A stretch of 64,000 bases of DNA from Riptortus pedestris (Eukaryota; Arthropoda; Insecta; Hemiptera; Alydidae). The first letter of the stretch is position 1. Every line of letters begins with the position of its first letter. The notes under the pieces are model-generated. The model saw only the letters and a list, made by a program, of their open reading frames with translations, did no database searches and was not told where the DNA came from. The DNA is taken from positions 178,923,501 through 178,987,500 of the forward strand of contig CM032228.1 of NCBI GenBank assembly GCA_019009955.1, read 5' to 3'. The translations under genes and the position numbers were made by a program. Positions 13,263 through 25,359 of this stretch are shown here, piece after piece.

Positions 13263-14714
13263 TTTTGATCATTTAAAACAAAGTTAATACTTTATTTGAA
13301 TGATAAAATAATAATTTTTAAAAAATGTGGAGAGGTTCCGAGCTTTAGAAGTTGTGATATTATAGTATCGTGGTTCGTATCTATTTAGAATTTTAAAGTT
13401 ATAACTGTATTGAAAAAGTATATCATACATTCAAAGTATGAGCAATCGCTTAGAATTTTTTCCTAAAAACCAGTATTTAGTTGAAAATATCCTAAAACGA
13501 AAGACGTTCTTCTGTTTGATGTTAAGAGAGCATGAAGCCCATATACTTATTGGTTTATGTGGCTTAGAATATAGTGACCAAGATTGAATATCAATTACTT
13601 CTGTATAAACAAGGTAATAGCAATATTCTATAGGCCCCTTTGGGGAATAGAATTCTTCTTGAAGACATAAGTAGTGAGTTACTTTACTATAATATAGTAT
13701 TATATAGTAGTATTATTATATTATAATGGAATGGAAATAATTAAAATATTGGAAACTGATCTTTTCATAAGAGATACATAATAAGTAATTAAATAATCAA
13801 GGAACTTTATCTCGAGATCTATGGGTTACAAGGAAAGCAAAACAATCCAGAAAGTATGTATTGATTTATTGCTTATATGGAGCCTAAATTGATTCCAATT
13901 TATAGTAATTTTACTGTCACGCCCTTTGCTATAATTTTACCTTATTTAACCTATAGTAAAATAAAATGAGCTAGTTTTTACTAACTGGTAGAGTTTCGCC
14001 AAAAAAACGAGATATTAGTCAAATAGTTGTTTAAATCGCACTTATTGAGAGTTCAAAAAGAAACGACGATAAAGATAAAGAGCTATTACAGATTCATTAA
14101 GTTAAGAGATAAATGCGACCAGGCTGAGAGTTAATAAAATATTTAGAAGCGCTTCCAAATCCCGGCCTACAAGAAGCTAATTCCTTCTACAAAGGCACGG
14201 ATCTGCCATCCTTAAAACGACACTTCCTTCCCAGTCTCTTTTATTCATACGAGAGAATTAAAAATTAAAAATGTCCCAGGGGATGTAGCATCCTTTGGAA
14301 TTTCATTTTCCCTCTCTTTTCTTAAGAGAGCTGAATTCAGGATTTATTTCCTTTTAATAACGTTTAAAAGCTAAAGAGTTCTCGTGAATTAATTATACTC
14401 TGAAAGTAATCACTCTGTCTTAAAGTTTTATTTATGAATAATTCATTTTAACAGAAAAAAAATATAACAAAACATTGAGATGTTAAACTGTTTTGTATAA
14501 AATAATTTATGCCCAGTTATGAGAAATAAGAATGCAAATATGTCCTGTTTTTGGCAAACTAGATGAGATTACTCACACGTTATTTGAAGAGAAAAGAGTT
14601 CAAATGATGTTACCTGAAAATAAAATAAAAGATTGCCATTAGTAACAAATTTTTCAATGTTAAAGCACTTTTTAATCTACTTAAATAAAAACTTTTATAA
14701 TTTCTGGTTTTTAT
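13263..14714. other. Non-coding interval
   Basis: AT-rich sequence without recognised genes or repeats. A patch at about 14110-14300 is somewhat richer in G+C than its surroundings but has no sustained open frame. Confidence 0.4.
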
Positions 14715-14995
14715 AGGTAACAAACTCCATACTCAAACGTTTCATGTAAAACTATAAATTAATTTATTTAATGTCCGACATCAGATCTCCGTCACTATGA
14801 AACGGAGTTTTGTTTTATATAACCATCATGTTCAAAATTTAACGTCCTGTATTTGTTGTTTTATGTAATTTTCTCTTATTAAAAAATGAAAGGAATTATT
14901 TCTTTTATTCCTTTTTTTTTTTTTTTTTTAATTTGTAGTCTTCTGTAAACCCACACTTCTATTCATGGGGTTTCATTTGTAACTACTTCATGACT
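14715..14995 (+). mobile_element. Helentron-like element, old remnant
   Basis: Decayed blocks appear in family order: GGTAACAAACTCCATACTCA, AACGTTTCATGTAAAA, 'ATCTCCGTCACTATG' and later 'CTGTAAACCCACACTTCTAT' and TTCATGGGGTTTCAT. No ends remain. A T-run at about 14911-14930 interrupts it. Confidence 0.5.
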
Positions 14996-17500
14996 AACAT
15001 CTCATGCCCAGTTCGTCATTTTACATCGGGTCTCTTAGAATGTAGAAATTAAGGGTACCAGGATTTTTTTCCTCCGGCTGAATTTGACAGAATTTCTTAT
15101 AGTTTATTATGTAGAAGTTGCCAATAAATTCTAGATATTGCATTGTGATGAAGGAATTAAAATAAACATGAAAGAAACTTGAATACAGAATCGTTGGAGT
15201 GCCAGAATTTATAATGGTTGTTTTTCATTCTCCCGTAACCAAAGTTCTTATGACTTGTGTACTAAACTTGACATGCTTGTAACTAATCAAATATTCAGTG
15301 TTCATTATAAAACTTTACAATATCAAAAACATTAAATATTAATTTGAAATAATAAAATATATTTAGCCATGTAAATATCACAACGAATATAACATTTTAG
15401 GTATAATATAGGTATAGTTCAAGAGAAAATATTTAGAAATTAAGAAATAAAAATTGCTTTAAACATATTTTTCCCGCGATCATATCTTTATACAAAGTGA
15501 GATAGAAACATAAAAGAACTTTCCTGTGCCTTATGTATATGATTCCTTATCTGATTGTAGGTATGTCTTTTTGCATCCATTCAGAGACCTTGAAGTATCA
15601 TATGAGAAGGTTGGATAGAGAACGATGCATCTATTTACTTTACATAAACACAAGCACAGATATCCTTGAAAACTGTTTACAAGATAAAAGAGGGAACATT
15701 CTTTATTGTAAAGATCTTTAATTGAACTGGTTATTCGCCCAAAGATATCAGAGTCCTACAAATCGGGAACTTCTAAAAATGCAATAGAAGATTATTGAAA
15801 TCGTTGAATCAGAAAAGAAATTATGTACGACAAATGATGTTGGAATTTAAAGTATGTGAGAAAGAATTTATGGTGCCGTTAAAGAAAAAAAGCATAATAT
15901 TATTTTAATTGCCCATGTGCCAAGGAGTCAATTTAAAATAGCGAGGATGATATAAACGGAGTATTGCATCATTTAGTTTTCAACCTAGATTCTTCCAGGT
16001 ATGAGAAAACATCTGCATCATTCTAAAGTGAAATCATTTCTTCTTTCATATTTAAATTATCTTCATTACGTTTGTCGTGCAACGGATGATATTGGGTATT
16101 TTTAAAGTATTTTATGATTTAGAAATACTAGATGGTACTAATACATTCGCCGTAAAAATAGGAAAGTCCTTTTTGTTAGAAAAACAATTTTTTAAGCGAC
16201 AATGGGATTTCAGAGCCGCTTATCCATCTTGAATGCCCCAACAATATCAACTTTTCATAACACATGAAAACAGAATAATTGTATGACATAATAAAAAAAA
16301 AAAAAAGTCTATCATCATAAATAAATTGGTCAAGTCGGTGAAAACTGTGATTGTTGAAAAGCTAATTGCTCAATATCGGATATTAACAAGCTAGATGAGC
16401 GTACATAATACCAATATAATCGTTCTATGTACAGGTAAGTCTCAGATTACGTTGTCACTTACTACCAGTTATTGATTTTCACGAGATAGGCAGAATATGC
16501 TGATCTATGCATAGGAAATCTGCTTATGTGATACTCCATCAGAAGTCTCCTACAGAACGGAGGGGGGGGGGGTTAACATGTTATTCAATGAAGAGGACAT
16601 ACATCCAACATAGGCTAGCGTACAGAAATGGGTCCATTGAACAACCAACAGCAAACAAATTAAACAGGCAATTTTTTTTTTTAAAATGAATCTTCTGGAA
16701 TCAGTAAATACTAAAAGATGGCTTATGATGAATTCCGAAAACATGTCCATCTCTGCCTTTCTACAAGGTGCTCCCACGATATATTTCGAGACTTAACCGA
16801 AGTCCATGCTCTAACTAAATGAAGAAATCCCCCCCAAATTAGAGGATTACATTACAATTTGGCGAATTTATTTTATTTTAAATATATTTCTATACACATT
16901 AATCACATCAAGCAGTGGTAAAACACGTTTTTTTTTAAAACTTAGTATCCCTTAGTTTTGTTATCAGCTCTTTGCATTTAAAAATGGATTGCATTTAGCT
17001 GGAAGCTGGCCAAATTCTTAGTATGTATAATCTCTCTTAACTTCCCTGAGAGAGGAGAATTTGCTATCCACTATTGGTGTGTAAAGTTAATCATCACTAA
17101 GGAATTTGGTGGGAAGGGGTTCATTCAGAGAAAGTTCATTGAACTTAAATAGATTGGGAGATTTTGGTAGGTTCTATTTTTCATCTGAGCGTTGTAGATG
17201 TTGTAGGGGTTACTACTGAAATAGACCCAGCCCAGATCTATGAGAAGAGGCAGCAGTCGCTGTATTCTCATTCATCGATATCGATTGTAACTTGTTATTG
17301 GCCCTCATACACTCTGTCAGCAATCAATTCATCTTATTTCCATTCATTATCAACATTTTTCATTGTTCTAATATCCGAACTTTGACAATATACTAATTTG
17401 TTATCGTTTTTAGCCATTTTCCCTTTTGTGAATAATCTATTACAAAAAGACGATAGTAAAGAAGAAAGAGTCTAAGGTAAGTTTACTTTTTGATACCATT
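14996..17500. other. Non-coding interval around interspersed repeat A
   Basis: Apart from repeat A the stretch is AT-rich sequence with homopolymer runs (A-run at 16294, G-run near 16562, T-run near 16670). A block GGAAATCTGCTTA at 16513 matches the 3' inverted repeat of the Helentron-like family but has no other family sequence near it. Confidence 0.35.
15587..15870 (+). repeat. Unknown interspersed repeat, copy A
   Basis: About 280 bp shared with 21439-21735. Shared blocks include GACCTTG, TGCATCTATTTACTTTACAT, TTGAAAACTGTTTACAAGAT, CGGTTATTCxCCCAxAG and ATGTTGGAAT. Within it the plus strand encodes CIYLLYINTSTDILENCLQD, and copy B encodes nearly the same peptide before a stop, so this may be a fragment of a once-coding mobile element. 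The family was not recognised. Confidence 0.6.
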
Positions 17501-17523
17501 AGATGACAAAACCACCGTTCCAC

Positions 17524-17547
17524 CAAATTTGTGTGTGTGCGTGCAAT

Positions 17548-17605
<58 letters not shown>

Positions 17606-17641
17606 ATGGTGATGGATTAGAGTGATACGAAAATACAAAAG

Positions 17642-17690
<49 letters not shown>
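17524..17690. repeat. (GT)n and (AT)n microsatellites
   Basis: A GT-rich tract at about 17530-17604 with single interruptions, then about 40 bp, then (AT)n at about 17645-17690. The minus-strand frame reading through both is low-complexity. Confidence 0.95.
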
Positions 17691-18239
17691 AGCAACAGTA
17701 AATAAACACTTTCGTTACATTGGATTCCTAGCTTTGACACCATCAACCTGCGATTGATTATTAATTCCGTTTTTGTCATTGGTATCATTGTTCCAATCAT
17801 TTAACAATATAGCCTATAAATTATAGTTAAAATTAAATTATTAAACACAATAAGTATATTTCTCGCTAATATCTATTTATTTCAATGCATTTTCAACATG
17901 CCCCGCTGCCATCATGAGATATGTAAAATAACGATGGCAATAAGAGAGACACCCGGGGGATACCCTCTCCAATGAAGGTATGATTTATATACTCACCTGT
18001 TGATTGCGGCATGGGGTGCTAGAGAATGGAGTAAAGATATCAGCTGAAGATAATTTTTTCTAATGTGACGTCTTCACATCAAACCAACGTATACCAAAAT
18101 GGTTCACTCATTGGTGAAAAGGCATAACTTTTGAATTACCAGATTTTGACTCTATTTTCAGACAGTTAAATATATAATAGCAAATCTCTAATATGTAAAT
18201 GCTTGATGTTTTATTGTAGTTGGAGTATGATTTTGATGG

Positions 18240-18640
18240 GAAGGAATTAACTATACTCAGATAATTCACTAGACTAGAAATTGTGCCTGAGTGCGCTACT
18301 AGTCGTCTCCCGGTGTCATGGAGGTTAAAATAAACGAGCTCTTCATATCCGCCTAATTTATGTTGATCTGGAGAAAAACGTGTTGTGGGCGGCAAGCTCT
18401 TGATGAATGTGTATATTTGAAGAGGCTCGTGCTCGTCTTTGAGGCGATAGTGGATGATGAGGTTAGAGTAATTTCCTGCAGGCCGTCTGACAGTAATACC
18501 TCGCTAATTAGCCTCAAGAGGGGATTACTTTTAAGATGGTGGCAGTCGCCTCTTCCTGACTCACTCTCAACCTGTTTCAAGCCGCCCCTAGCATTCGGCG
18601 CAAATTAGTCTCGCAAGGCCACCTTTGCCAAAACTTTTCA
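18240..18640. promoter_or_regulatory. G+C-rich island, candidate regulatory element
   Basis: The sequence is clearly richer in G+C than its flanks and open for 75-95 codons on both strands, without recognised protein similarity. It contains homeodomain-type cores (CTAATTAG near 18505, AAATTAG near 18601) and GGATTAC near 18525, a Bicoid/Otx-type core. A coding exon is not excluded. The regulatory reading is inference from composition and short motifs. Confidence 0.25.
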
Positions 18641-18784
18641 ATGCCACCTCCTCGTGTTTGACCTCATTCTCCAAATTTTATTTTGTTTTTAATTTAGATA
18701 TCGTTTAAGGACAAATGACTTGAGCAACTTAGGCCCTGTTGAATGGGTTCCAGTCAAGTGGTCAATTTGAAGTGTACAATGCAT

Positions 18785-19570
18785 ATTCATAATCCATTCA
18801 TTGCATCAGATTTGCAAATGATATTGCACTGGTGGCAAAGTCCGAAGTAGCGATGAATAGAATGCTGCAAGTCCAAAAGGACGCTCTAGATCAGTTTAAA
18901 CTCAAAATGAATGATCATAAAACAAAAGTTTTGGTTGTTGAGAAAAAAGATAGCCAAGAAAATATAATTATTATAATTGGAAACATTGTGCTTGAAAAAG
19001 TGAAAGAGTTACCAAGGGAACATCATCACTGAGCACAATGATAGTTAAAGTGAAGTCGATCGAAAAATAGCACTTGCTAAACTACCTTTTCAAAGGAAAA
19101 GAAGCATTTTAGCTAATAAGCATATAAGCATGGATACCAAAATATGTTTGCTAAGTCTTTCGTATGGGGTGTATTGATATACGGGAGCGAAAGTTGTACT
19201 ATCCACAAAAGGGAATATAATAGGTTGGAAGCATTGGAAATGTGGATCTGGCGTAGAAGCACTAGAACTTGTTGGACTAAAAGAAACCCATCATGGAAGT
19301 CCTAAATGGAGGAAATGAGAGCAAAAGTCTTAATAATGTCATGGAAAGAAGGAGGGTGAAACTTCTTAGACATATCATAGAGCACAGCGACTTCATTGCT
19401 AATTTGAAGGTAAGATACATGCGCGTAAGGGAAGCGGAAGGCCTAGAAAATCCTATTTTGAATACTTAAAGTACCTCATGGATTTCGGTGAGTATAGTAA
19501 TATGAAAAGAGCAACTACTGATAGAATACAATGGTTGCAACTACAAGGCGTAGCCTTTAGATATTGATGA
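18785..19570 (+). pseudogene. LINE reverse transcriptase C-terminal region, broken
   Basis: Translation in shifting frames follows the C-terminal half of a LINE polyprotein of the type often annotated 'endonuclease-reverse transcriptase'. FANDIALVAKSEVAMNRMLQ corresponds to the FADD catalytic box, with the first catalytic aspartate changed to asparagine. It continues with FKLKMNDHKTKVLVVEKK, the thumb region (KVKE, then a frameshift), SEVDRKIALAKLPFQRKRSI, the Y-G-S-E-x-T region in decayed form, and WKCGSGVEALELVGLKETHH, GSGRPRKSYFEYLKYL, RATTDRIQW. Several stops and frameshifts are present. The element is dead by both catalytic change and frame loss. Confidence 0.8.
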
Positions 19571-19924
19571 CTCAACTGGCTAAACCAAAAAAGACAATTT
19601 ATGAAGAATGTTGACCGCCAGTTTCAAGTAGCTGGCCTAGACTTGAGCAATTTATTTATTAAAATGGAACAGAGGCAAAGAAAGATTACTTTGTATAAAA
19701 CAAAAATAAGAAAGCCAAGCTTTAAGGATTATTCCACTAACGTAATGTATTCTTGGAAAATCTAATTGCATGAGGGAGAGCCTGACACTGAACAGGTAGA
19801 TAACTTCATTAGACAAATTATATGTTGTTTTAAACTACGCCGCTGCGGACTCATTCTAGTAGTACAGTTCGGCAACTCAGTATCTCAAGCATTTTTTAAT
19901 AAAATAAAGTCCTACTAATATCAT

Positions 19925-19927
<3 letters not shown>
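19571..19927. other. Non-coding sequence after LINE fragment
   Basis: Unassigned sequence between the LINE C-terminal fragment and an (AT)n tract. It may include LINE 3' untranslated sequence, but no matching second copy is present in the window. Confidence 0.3.

Positions 19928-19975
<48 letters not shown>
19928..19975. repeat. (AT)n microsatellite
   Basis: About 48 bp of pure AT dinucleotides. Confidence 0.95.
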
Positions 19976-19977
<2 letters not shown>

Positions 19978-19979
19978 TC

Positions 19980-20070
19980 TTAGATCAAACATTAGATAGA
20001 TAGATAGATAGATAGATATTTTTATTGGCTTCTGTTTACAACATGTTGCCACATGTTAGATCAAACATTA
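19980..20070 (-). mobile_element. Very short retroposon 3' tail with 15-bp target site duplication
   Basis: TTAGATCAAACATTA occurs at 19980-19994 and again at 20056-20070. Between the copies lie 61 bp which on the minus strand read CATGTGGCAACATGTTGTAA, then CAGAAGCCAATAAAAATA and a (TCTA)n tail. Perfect flanking direct repeats plus a short-repeat tail are the signature of target-primed reverse transcription by a LINE, with extreme 5' truncation. The source family is not otherwise in the window. Confidence 0.75.
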
Positions 20071-22390
20071 CTGCAGCATAATATAAAACTACTACTAGTC
20101 AAGACTATTAACTTACTACGTCGGTTGTCTATTAATATTTTGCCTAGCTGGCCAATAAAATTTCTATGACATACGGATAATTAATTTAAATGTATCTCAT
20201 AACTTTCACGACAGGGTTCTCAGATTGTGGTTATGATAATTAATACACATTAATCTTCTTTAAGAAAATAAATAAAGTATACGTATCAAGGAAAATAGTC
20301 ATGTTTCGATTAAACATTGCATATGAATGTAGTGATGTATAAAATTTAACATTTACATCATTTTCCCACGTCTGTCACCTTGCATATGATAACAAAATAT
20401 GTATACACAATTAGAAGTGATATCTACAAGTGAAGAGTTAAATTGGAATTCAACGAGATCCCAAATCAAATATGATTATTTTAATATTGTTAAAGCTAGT
20501 TTTTGATGTGATCTAAACTACGAAATAATTTTATCCCCTTTGAACATCCTGGTGGGAAAAAGAACTAAACATTTCTTTTAAATATATACAATAGATAATG
20601 AGTTACTCATTTCTTAATTTAATAACTGACAATATTAAATTTAAATGAACTATTTAGCTAGTCATGGATTTTATTTCTAACCTCAAAATACCATTCTTCA
20701 TCGATATAAACATTTAGTTTTTTATTGATTAAATATAATATAACCAAGAAAGATTCCCTCTAGTTTATGAAACCTAAACTCTCAGTATTTTTTTAATGTG
20801 TAATCCACAGTGCATAAATATATGTACCTTTGGTGGAACGTGAAAACATAAGGTTGTCCAAGATCAGTTTGTACTAGAAACAACATTCCCTACTCTACAA
20901 ATTTTCTCTACTCTCCAATATTACTAATTCTCCTTCTTGTATTTGGCACTAAGATTGGGCCAAGGGTTATTTATTCTTCTAAAATGTATTGTAGTGGTTA
21001 AAACAACGCCTATTGTTTACATATTTTCGTTTTAAGTCAAGAGCTCACCACACTCAGTAGTATCTGAACTAATGATGAATGATGATAGATATCCTCAATG
21101 GACTCGAACTTTACTGATTAAAGAAAGTGTAAAGTGATGAATTGACCTTTTATCAGAATTCATCCCAATCGCATAAATATCCTGGTAATTGCTAAAATCG
21201 ATTGTTATATCATTATAGTTTAGGCCAATTTTCAATAAGTAATTCAGTACTGTAACTAGGTAACTTAACGCAATATCAGTTTATTATTTGTAATCACATT
21301 ACCAGAAAAGTGTAATGCCTCTAAAAAAGTAAGATGACACCTCCATACCACATTTCCTTTTCAAAATAAAAAAAATTAAAAGCACATAGTGGGATAGTAA
21401 CAACCACTAAATCATTGATTTAGATTTGGAATGAATTAGGACCTTGGGCTACCACATAAGAAGTTAGAAAAGAAATCTTTGCATCTATTTACTTTACATA
21501 AATACAAGCTCTGATGCCCTTGAAAACTGTTTACAAGATAGAAGTGGATAGAATACCTTAATGTCAAGTTCAACATTCGCAGAAAAACGGTTATTCACCC
21601 AGAGCTAAACCCTATACCCGAAAATCTGGAAAGGTGTAAATCCTGAAACCACGATTGTAAAATATTCTTTTCGCATTCAAAATTGAAAGTATTTTGTAAA
21701 AATAATGTTGGAATATAAGATACAAAGAGCCGATAACCCAGGACAACAAAATTCTAATGGCTCAGCTTTACGAAATTTTGTAGTTTTGTTTAAAACTGTT
21801 TTGATGTGAACTACCTTCATAGCTTATATTATTTATGAACTTACCTTATACATATAAAAACTAAAGATATCCATTTTTTCAATATAATATTAATAGGAAG
21901 GCGTGTAAGTAATATTGTTTTTCTTTAATTTTCATTCTAGATCCTTGAAGGATAAAAGAAGAAATAAACACTATACCTGCCACGAAAAATAATGAGTTCA
22001 GTAAATTTCCTGTAAATAACGGTTATTAAACACATTACTTATTTATATTTTTCAAAGAGTCAAACAAGTCCAAAATTTAATCTGGTTAGATATTTCCCTC
22101 TCTTTTAGTTACGTTTCCACAAGAGTATTTAAAGTGGACGAAAGTAATATGTGTATCCAATTAAAGTAAAAGATATGAAAATTTAACCTGAAGTAAGTTT
22201 ACATTTTTTCAGCTCATTCTTTATTTTTTTTTTCTTCACATTACATACGTGGAAAATATTGTTTTATTAGATTTTGGATTAAAAAAAAAAAGTCACCACG
22301 ATGTAATACATATAGTTTGAGTGGGAATTTGATTTGTATCCATTCTAAATAACATACAAAATTATGAATCATCCCTTATTTCTTTGTTGC
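20071..22390. other. Non-coding interval
   Basis: AT-rich sequence with no recognised genes. It contains interspersed repeat copy B (listed separately) and homopolymer runs near 22230 and 22280. Confidence 0.4.
21439..21735 (+). repeat. Unknown interspersed repeat, copy B
   Basis: Second copy of the repeat at 15587-15870. It keeps GCATCTATTTACTTTACATA, CTTGAAAACTGTTTACAAGA, ACGGTTATTCACCCAGAGCT and ATGTTGGAATATAAGAT in the same order and spacing. Its reading frame for IYLLYINTSSDALENCLQD is closed by a stop shortly after. Confidence 0.6.
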
Positions 22391-22394
22391 GTGT

Positions 22395-22610
22395 TTATAT
22401 TTTGCGTTGGCTTTAATCTCACATGGCCTAGAGTGGCGAGCTCGATTCCAACCTGGGAATTTATTATTTATTTTGTGCCAAACTCATTAAATAAAATCCT
22501 TAGTCCCACCCACCCTGGCTAGAAAAGGGTGGTAACCTGTAGACAGCCAGTCATAATTAGCCACAGTAGCAAAAAGTGGACGTTAATAAAGAATAATAAT
22601 AGCAATATAT
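22395..22610 (+). repeat. tRNA-derived SINE, copy 2
   Basis: The head includes GCGTTGGCTTTAATCTCACA and a decayed B box (CGAGCTCGATTCCAACCTGG). The body follows the family: AACTCATTAAATAAAATCCT, TAGTCCCACC, CTGGCTAGAAAAGGGTGGTA, ACCTGTAGACAG, TAATTAGCCACAGTAGCAAA, and an (ATAAT)n tail. It is one of the more complete copies. Confidence 0.8.
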
Positions 22611-24220
22611 TTTCAAGTTATTTAAATAATTTATTTAATTTGCCACAATTTCCATTAGATCTAGTGCGTATTATATCCAGTGAGGCCACAAAGAGGTAGA
22701 CATTTTTGCATTGGTTAACTGTGTGTGGGAATATCCAAAATTGAATTGAAATTACCTTGTAAAGCCCTGAGGGCAGAGGCCACCAATTTCAAACGAACCA
22801 CCTCCCTAATACATCCACTCGAATGAAGACACATAACGACACCCACACGCAGAAACCATGAACCATTCCGCAAATACCATCAAGCCATTGGCCTTCGCCC
22901 CACCCCCTCCAATTCGTAACGAATCCTTAATTGTTAAATGGATAAGTTATCAGAGGGTGCGCTGCCCCGAATGGAATAGAACGTCGTTCGATGTTCAACA
23001 TTTTTCCAAAGCAGAAAAAGCGTTGATTGATTTGACTTCTCGTTATGAGCAGTAGACGGTTTTCATTTAGGGATATTTTAGAAATGGTGGTTTGAGTTTA
23101 TTTCAATTGTTTCAATATTGAATATTTCTAAATTGTGTAAGACCATTATTTATTAATCCTTAAAAATTAAATGATAGTAGAAATTCTAAAGAAAGAGAGG
23201 GATAAAATATAAAGTCAAAGAAATAAATAAAAAAAAATGAAGCAATAAAATAAGGTCAAAATAGAACAAAAACAAAAACACAACAAAAAATAAAGTAAAT
23301 ATGAAAAAGGAAACAATAAAACTGTTAAGCAAAAATTACAAATAAAAACTGGATGATAACGCATCTTCTGAAAAAAATACCCAAAAGCTGGTACAATATT
23401 TTATGAAGTCAGATTTCCAAAATGGTGGAAAATACAAATTGGCTCTTAAAGGAAATTGCATTCGATCTGACAATTTACATATACAGAGTAGCACCAATAT
23501 TTTCACTCTCAAATATTTAAATTTACAATTGTTTTTTGTTCCTTAATTTATGTGGCCATCGCAGATAAATTGTAACTGGTAGAACCAACTATAAAGTTCT
23601 GTGATTGTTTGACTTTGAAGCCAGACCTTTATCTGGACCCCCAGCTAGGTCAGGCCTCGCCTTTCTGGTTACTTCGTAAATACCCTAAGAAATTTATTGA
23701 AGTGATTACACGAATTTCGAAGTAGGAAACACTGGTTAAAAGTGAAAAAGTTATTAACAGCGTGAAAGATATCGATAAGTAAAATTTCTGCCCCTTTTAT
23801 TCGTGAGAGATTGCCCCGTAAATATTTTGGTTGATGTATCACAGGAGGAATATTCTGGAATTCCATTACTCCACTACTAGTAAAAATGATGGTCGTACAG
23901 GCCGGAAATCAAATAAGTCATACCTCAAAATACATTTATTTATAAACATAAGGGTTTCCAAGACAGACGTGGACCTAGCAAAACATATCTCACGTATGAA
24001 CGGACCTCTTAGTCTCCACGCCATTACTCCATCTCTGAAGATGTTAGTCAAATCTCTGAAAAAATGCTTAAGCTCTTACATAAAAGTATTGTGAAAAAAT
24101 CTCTATTTTTGATTTTCTAGCCTGTTAGTCTACTGAAATTTATTTATTGTTACATTAACAACATATTTTATTCACAAACGTATTCGTAAGATTAACTAAA
24201 TTTTTAACCCAAACATACTA
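22611..24220. other. Non-coding interval
   Basis: A G+C-richer patch at about 22740-23055 has a 65-codon open frame (MNHSANTIKPLAFAPPPP start) without recognised similarity. A-rich sequence at 23200-23340 follows. Open frames on both strands at 23670-24090 overlap each other and show no motif. Confidence 0.35.
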
Positions 24221-24712
24221 AAAAAAAAAAGTCCGTCACGCAGGGGCTGCGTAAACTAAGCAGATTTCCCATCTGACGTTTTCCAGTAGATAAATCTGCC
24301 TAATAACACCTATAGTAGTACGGTATCTCTAAACCTATTCAAGAGGGACAAATAGTTATGGAAACGGCCGCCAGAGCTCTCGGCGGAAATTCCCGAACAT
24401 AGCCGACTCCTGCCGACGAAACACAGAATACAAATGCAAATATCTCGGTTATTATTCAAGATACAGAATAAATGTATAGAACAATATTTATAGTAAATTT
24501 AATTTGCAATAAGATTGGTTCTATACAACTTTTCAATCTGACGTATAGTAACGGAGATAATTCGAATTTTCGAAAATCCTCCCCTCTAAACCCCCCCTCC
24601 CACTGGTCCGATTTCAGCCGTTAACGAACTTGATCTTTGTTTTTACATAAAAAGACTAAATATCGAGTTTGGTAACGATCAAACAAAATTGCGACCGCTA
24701 GAGCGGTAACAG

Positions 24713-24784
<72 letters not shown>

Positions 24785-24908
24785 TTTTGAATGGACCTCA
24801 TTTTCGTCATCTACTAGGTAGGATCGATGGACATTTGAAGAAAAATTTCAAAAATTCCGTCATGAGTACAACCTCAATAGCTGATTTCCCTTAAGGGAAA
24901 TCTGCTAA
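24221..24908 (-). mobile_element. Helentron-like element, copy 5, complete ends
   Basis: 3' end at 24221: A-run, GTCCGTCACGCAGGGGCTGC, AGCAGATTTCCC. 5' end at 24908: perfect palindrome GATTTCCCTTAAGGGAAATC then TGCTAA. The interior carries 'AATGCAAATATCTCGGTTAT', 'CCCCCCCTCCCACTGGTCCG', 'GCGACCGCTAGAGCGGTAAC' and an (AT)n tract at 24717-24781. It lacks about 200 bp of the 3' body relative to copy 11. It is one of the best-preserved copies. Confidence 0.9.
24717..24781. repeat. (AT)n microsatellite inside Helentron-like copy 5
   Basis: About 65 bp of pure AT at the internal microsatellite position of the element. Confidence 0.95.
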
Positions 24909-25136
24909 AAAGTCTAAGTCATAACCTTTGTTCTACCGTCATAGCATTAATGGTTGGGTTATGAAAGAAATTATAGCTCTTCAACAGAAATGTGTATTGA
25001 AATAATACATTCATCCCCTTTAAGTGCGTCGCCAGTCGCGGGACTGTCCTCGAATAGAACTCCCGAGTGCGTTTAATCAAATGTACTCATTGTTACCTAC
25101 TTAATATTAAGTGATGTAGACTTTAGAGTTGCGATT

Positions 25137-25203
25137 CAGAAGATTTTCTTTAAGGGAAATCATCTATTGAGGTTGTTTCATGACACGATTTTCAAAACAT
25201 CTC

Positions 25204-25296
<93 letters not shown>

Positions 25297-25328
25297 TATA
25301 TGTTTGTGTGTGCGCGTGTGTGTGTGTG

Positions 25329-25359
<31 letters not shown>

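Noticed and set aside
23669..24094. Overlapping open frames on both strands
   Set aside because: They overlap each other, have no motifs and resemble chance frames in moderately AT-rich sequence.
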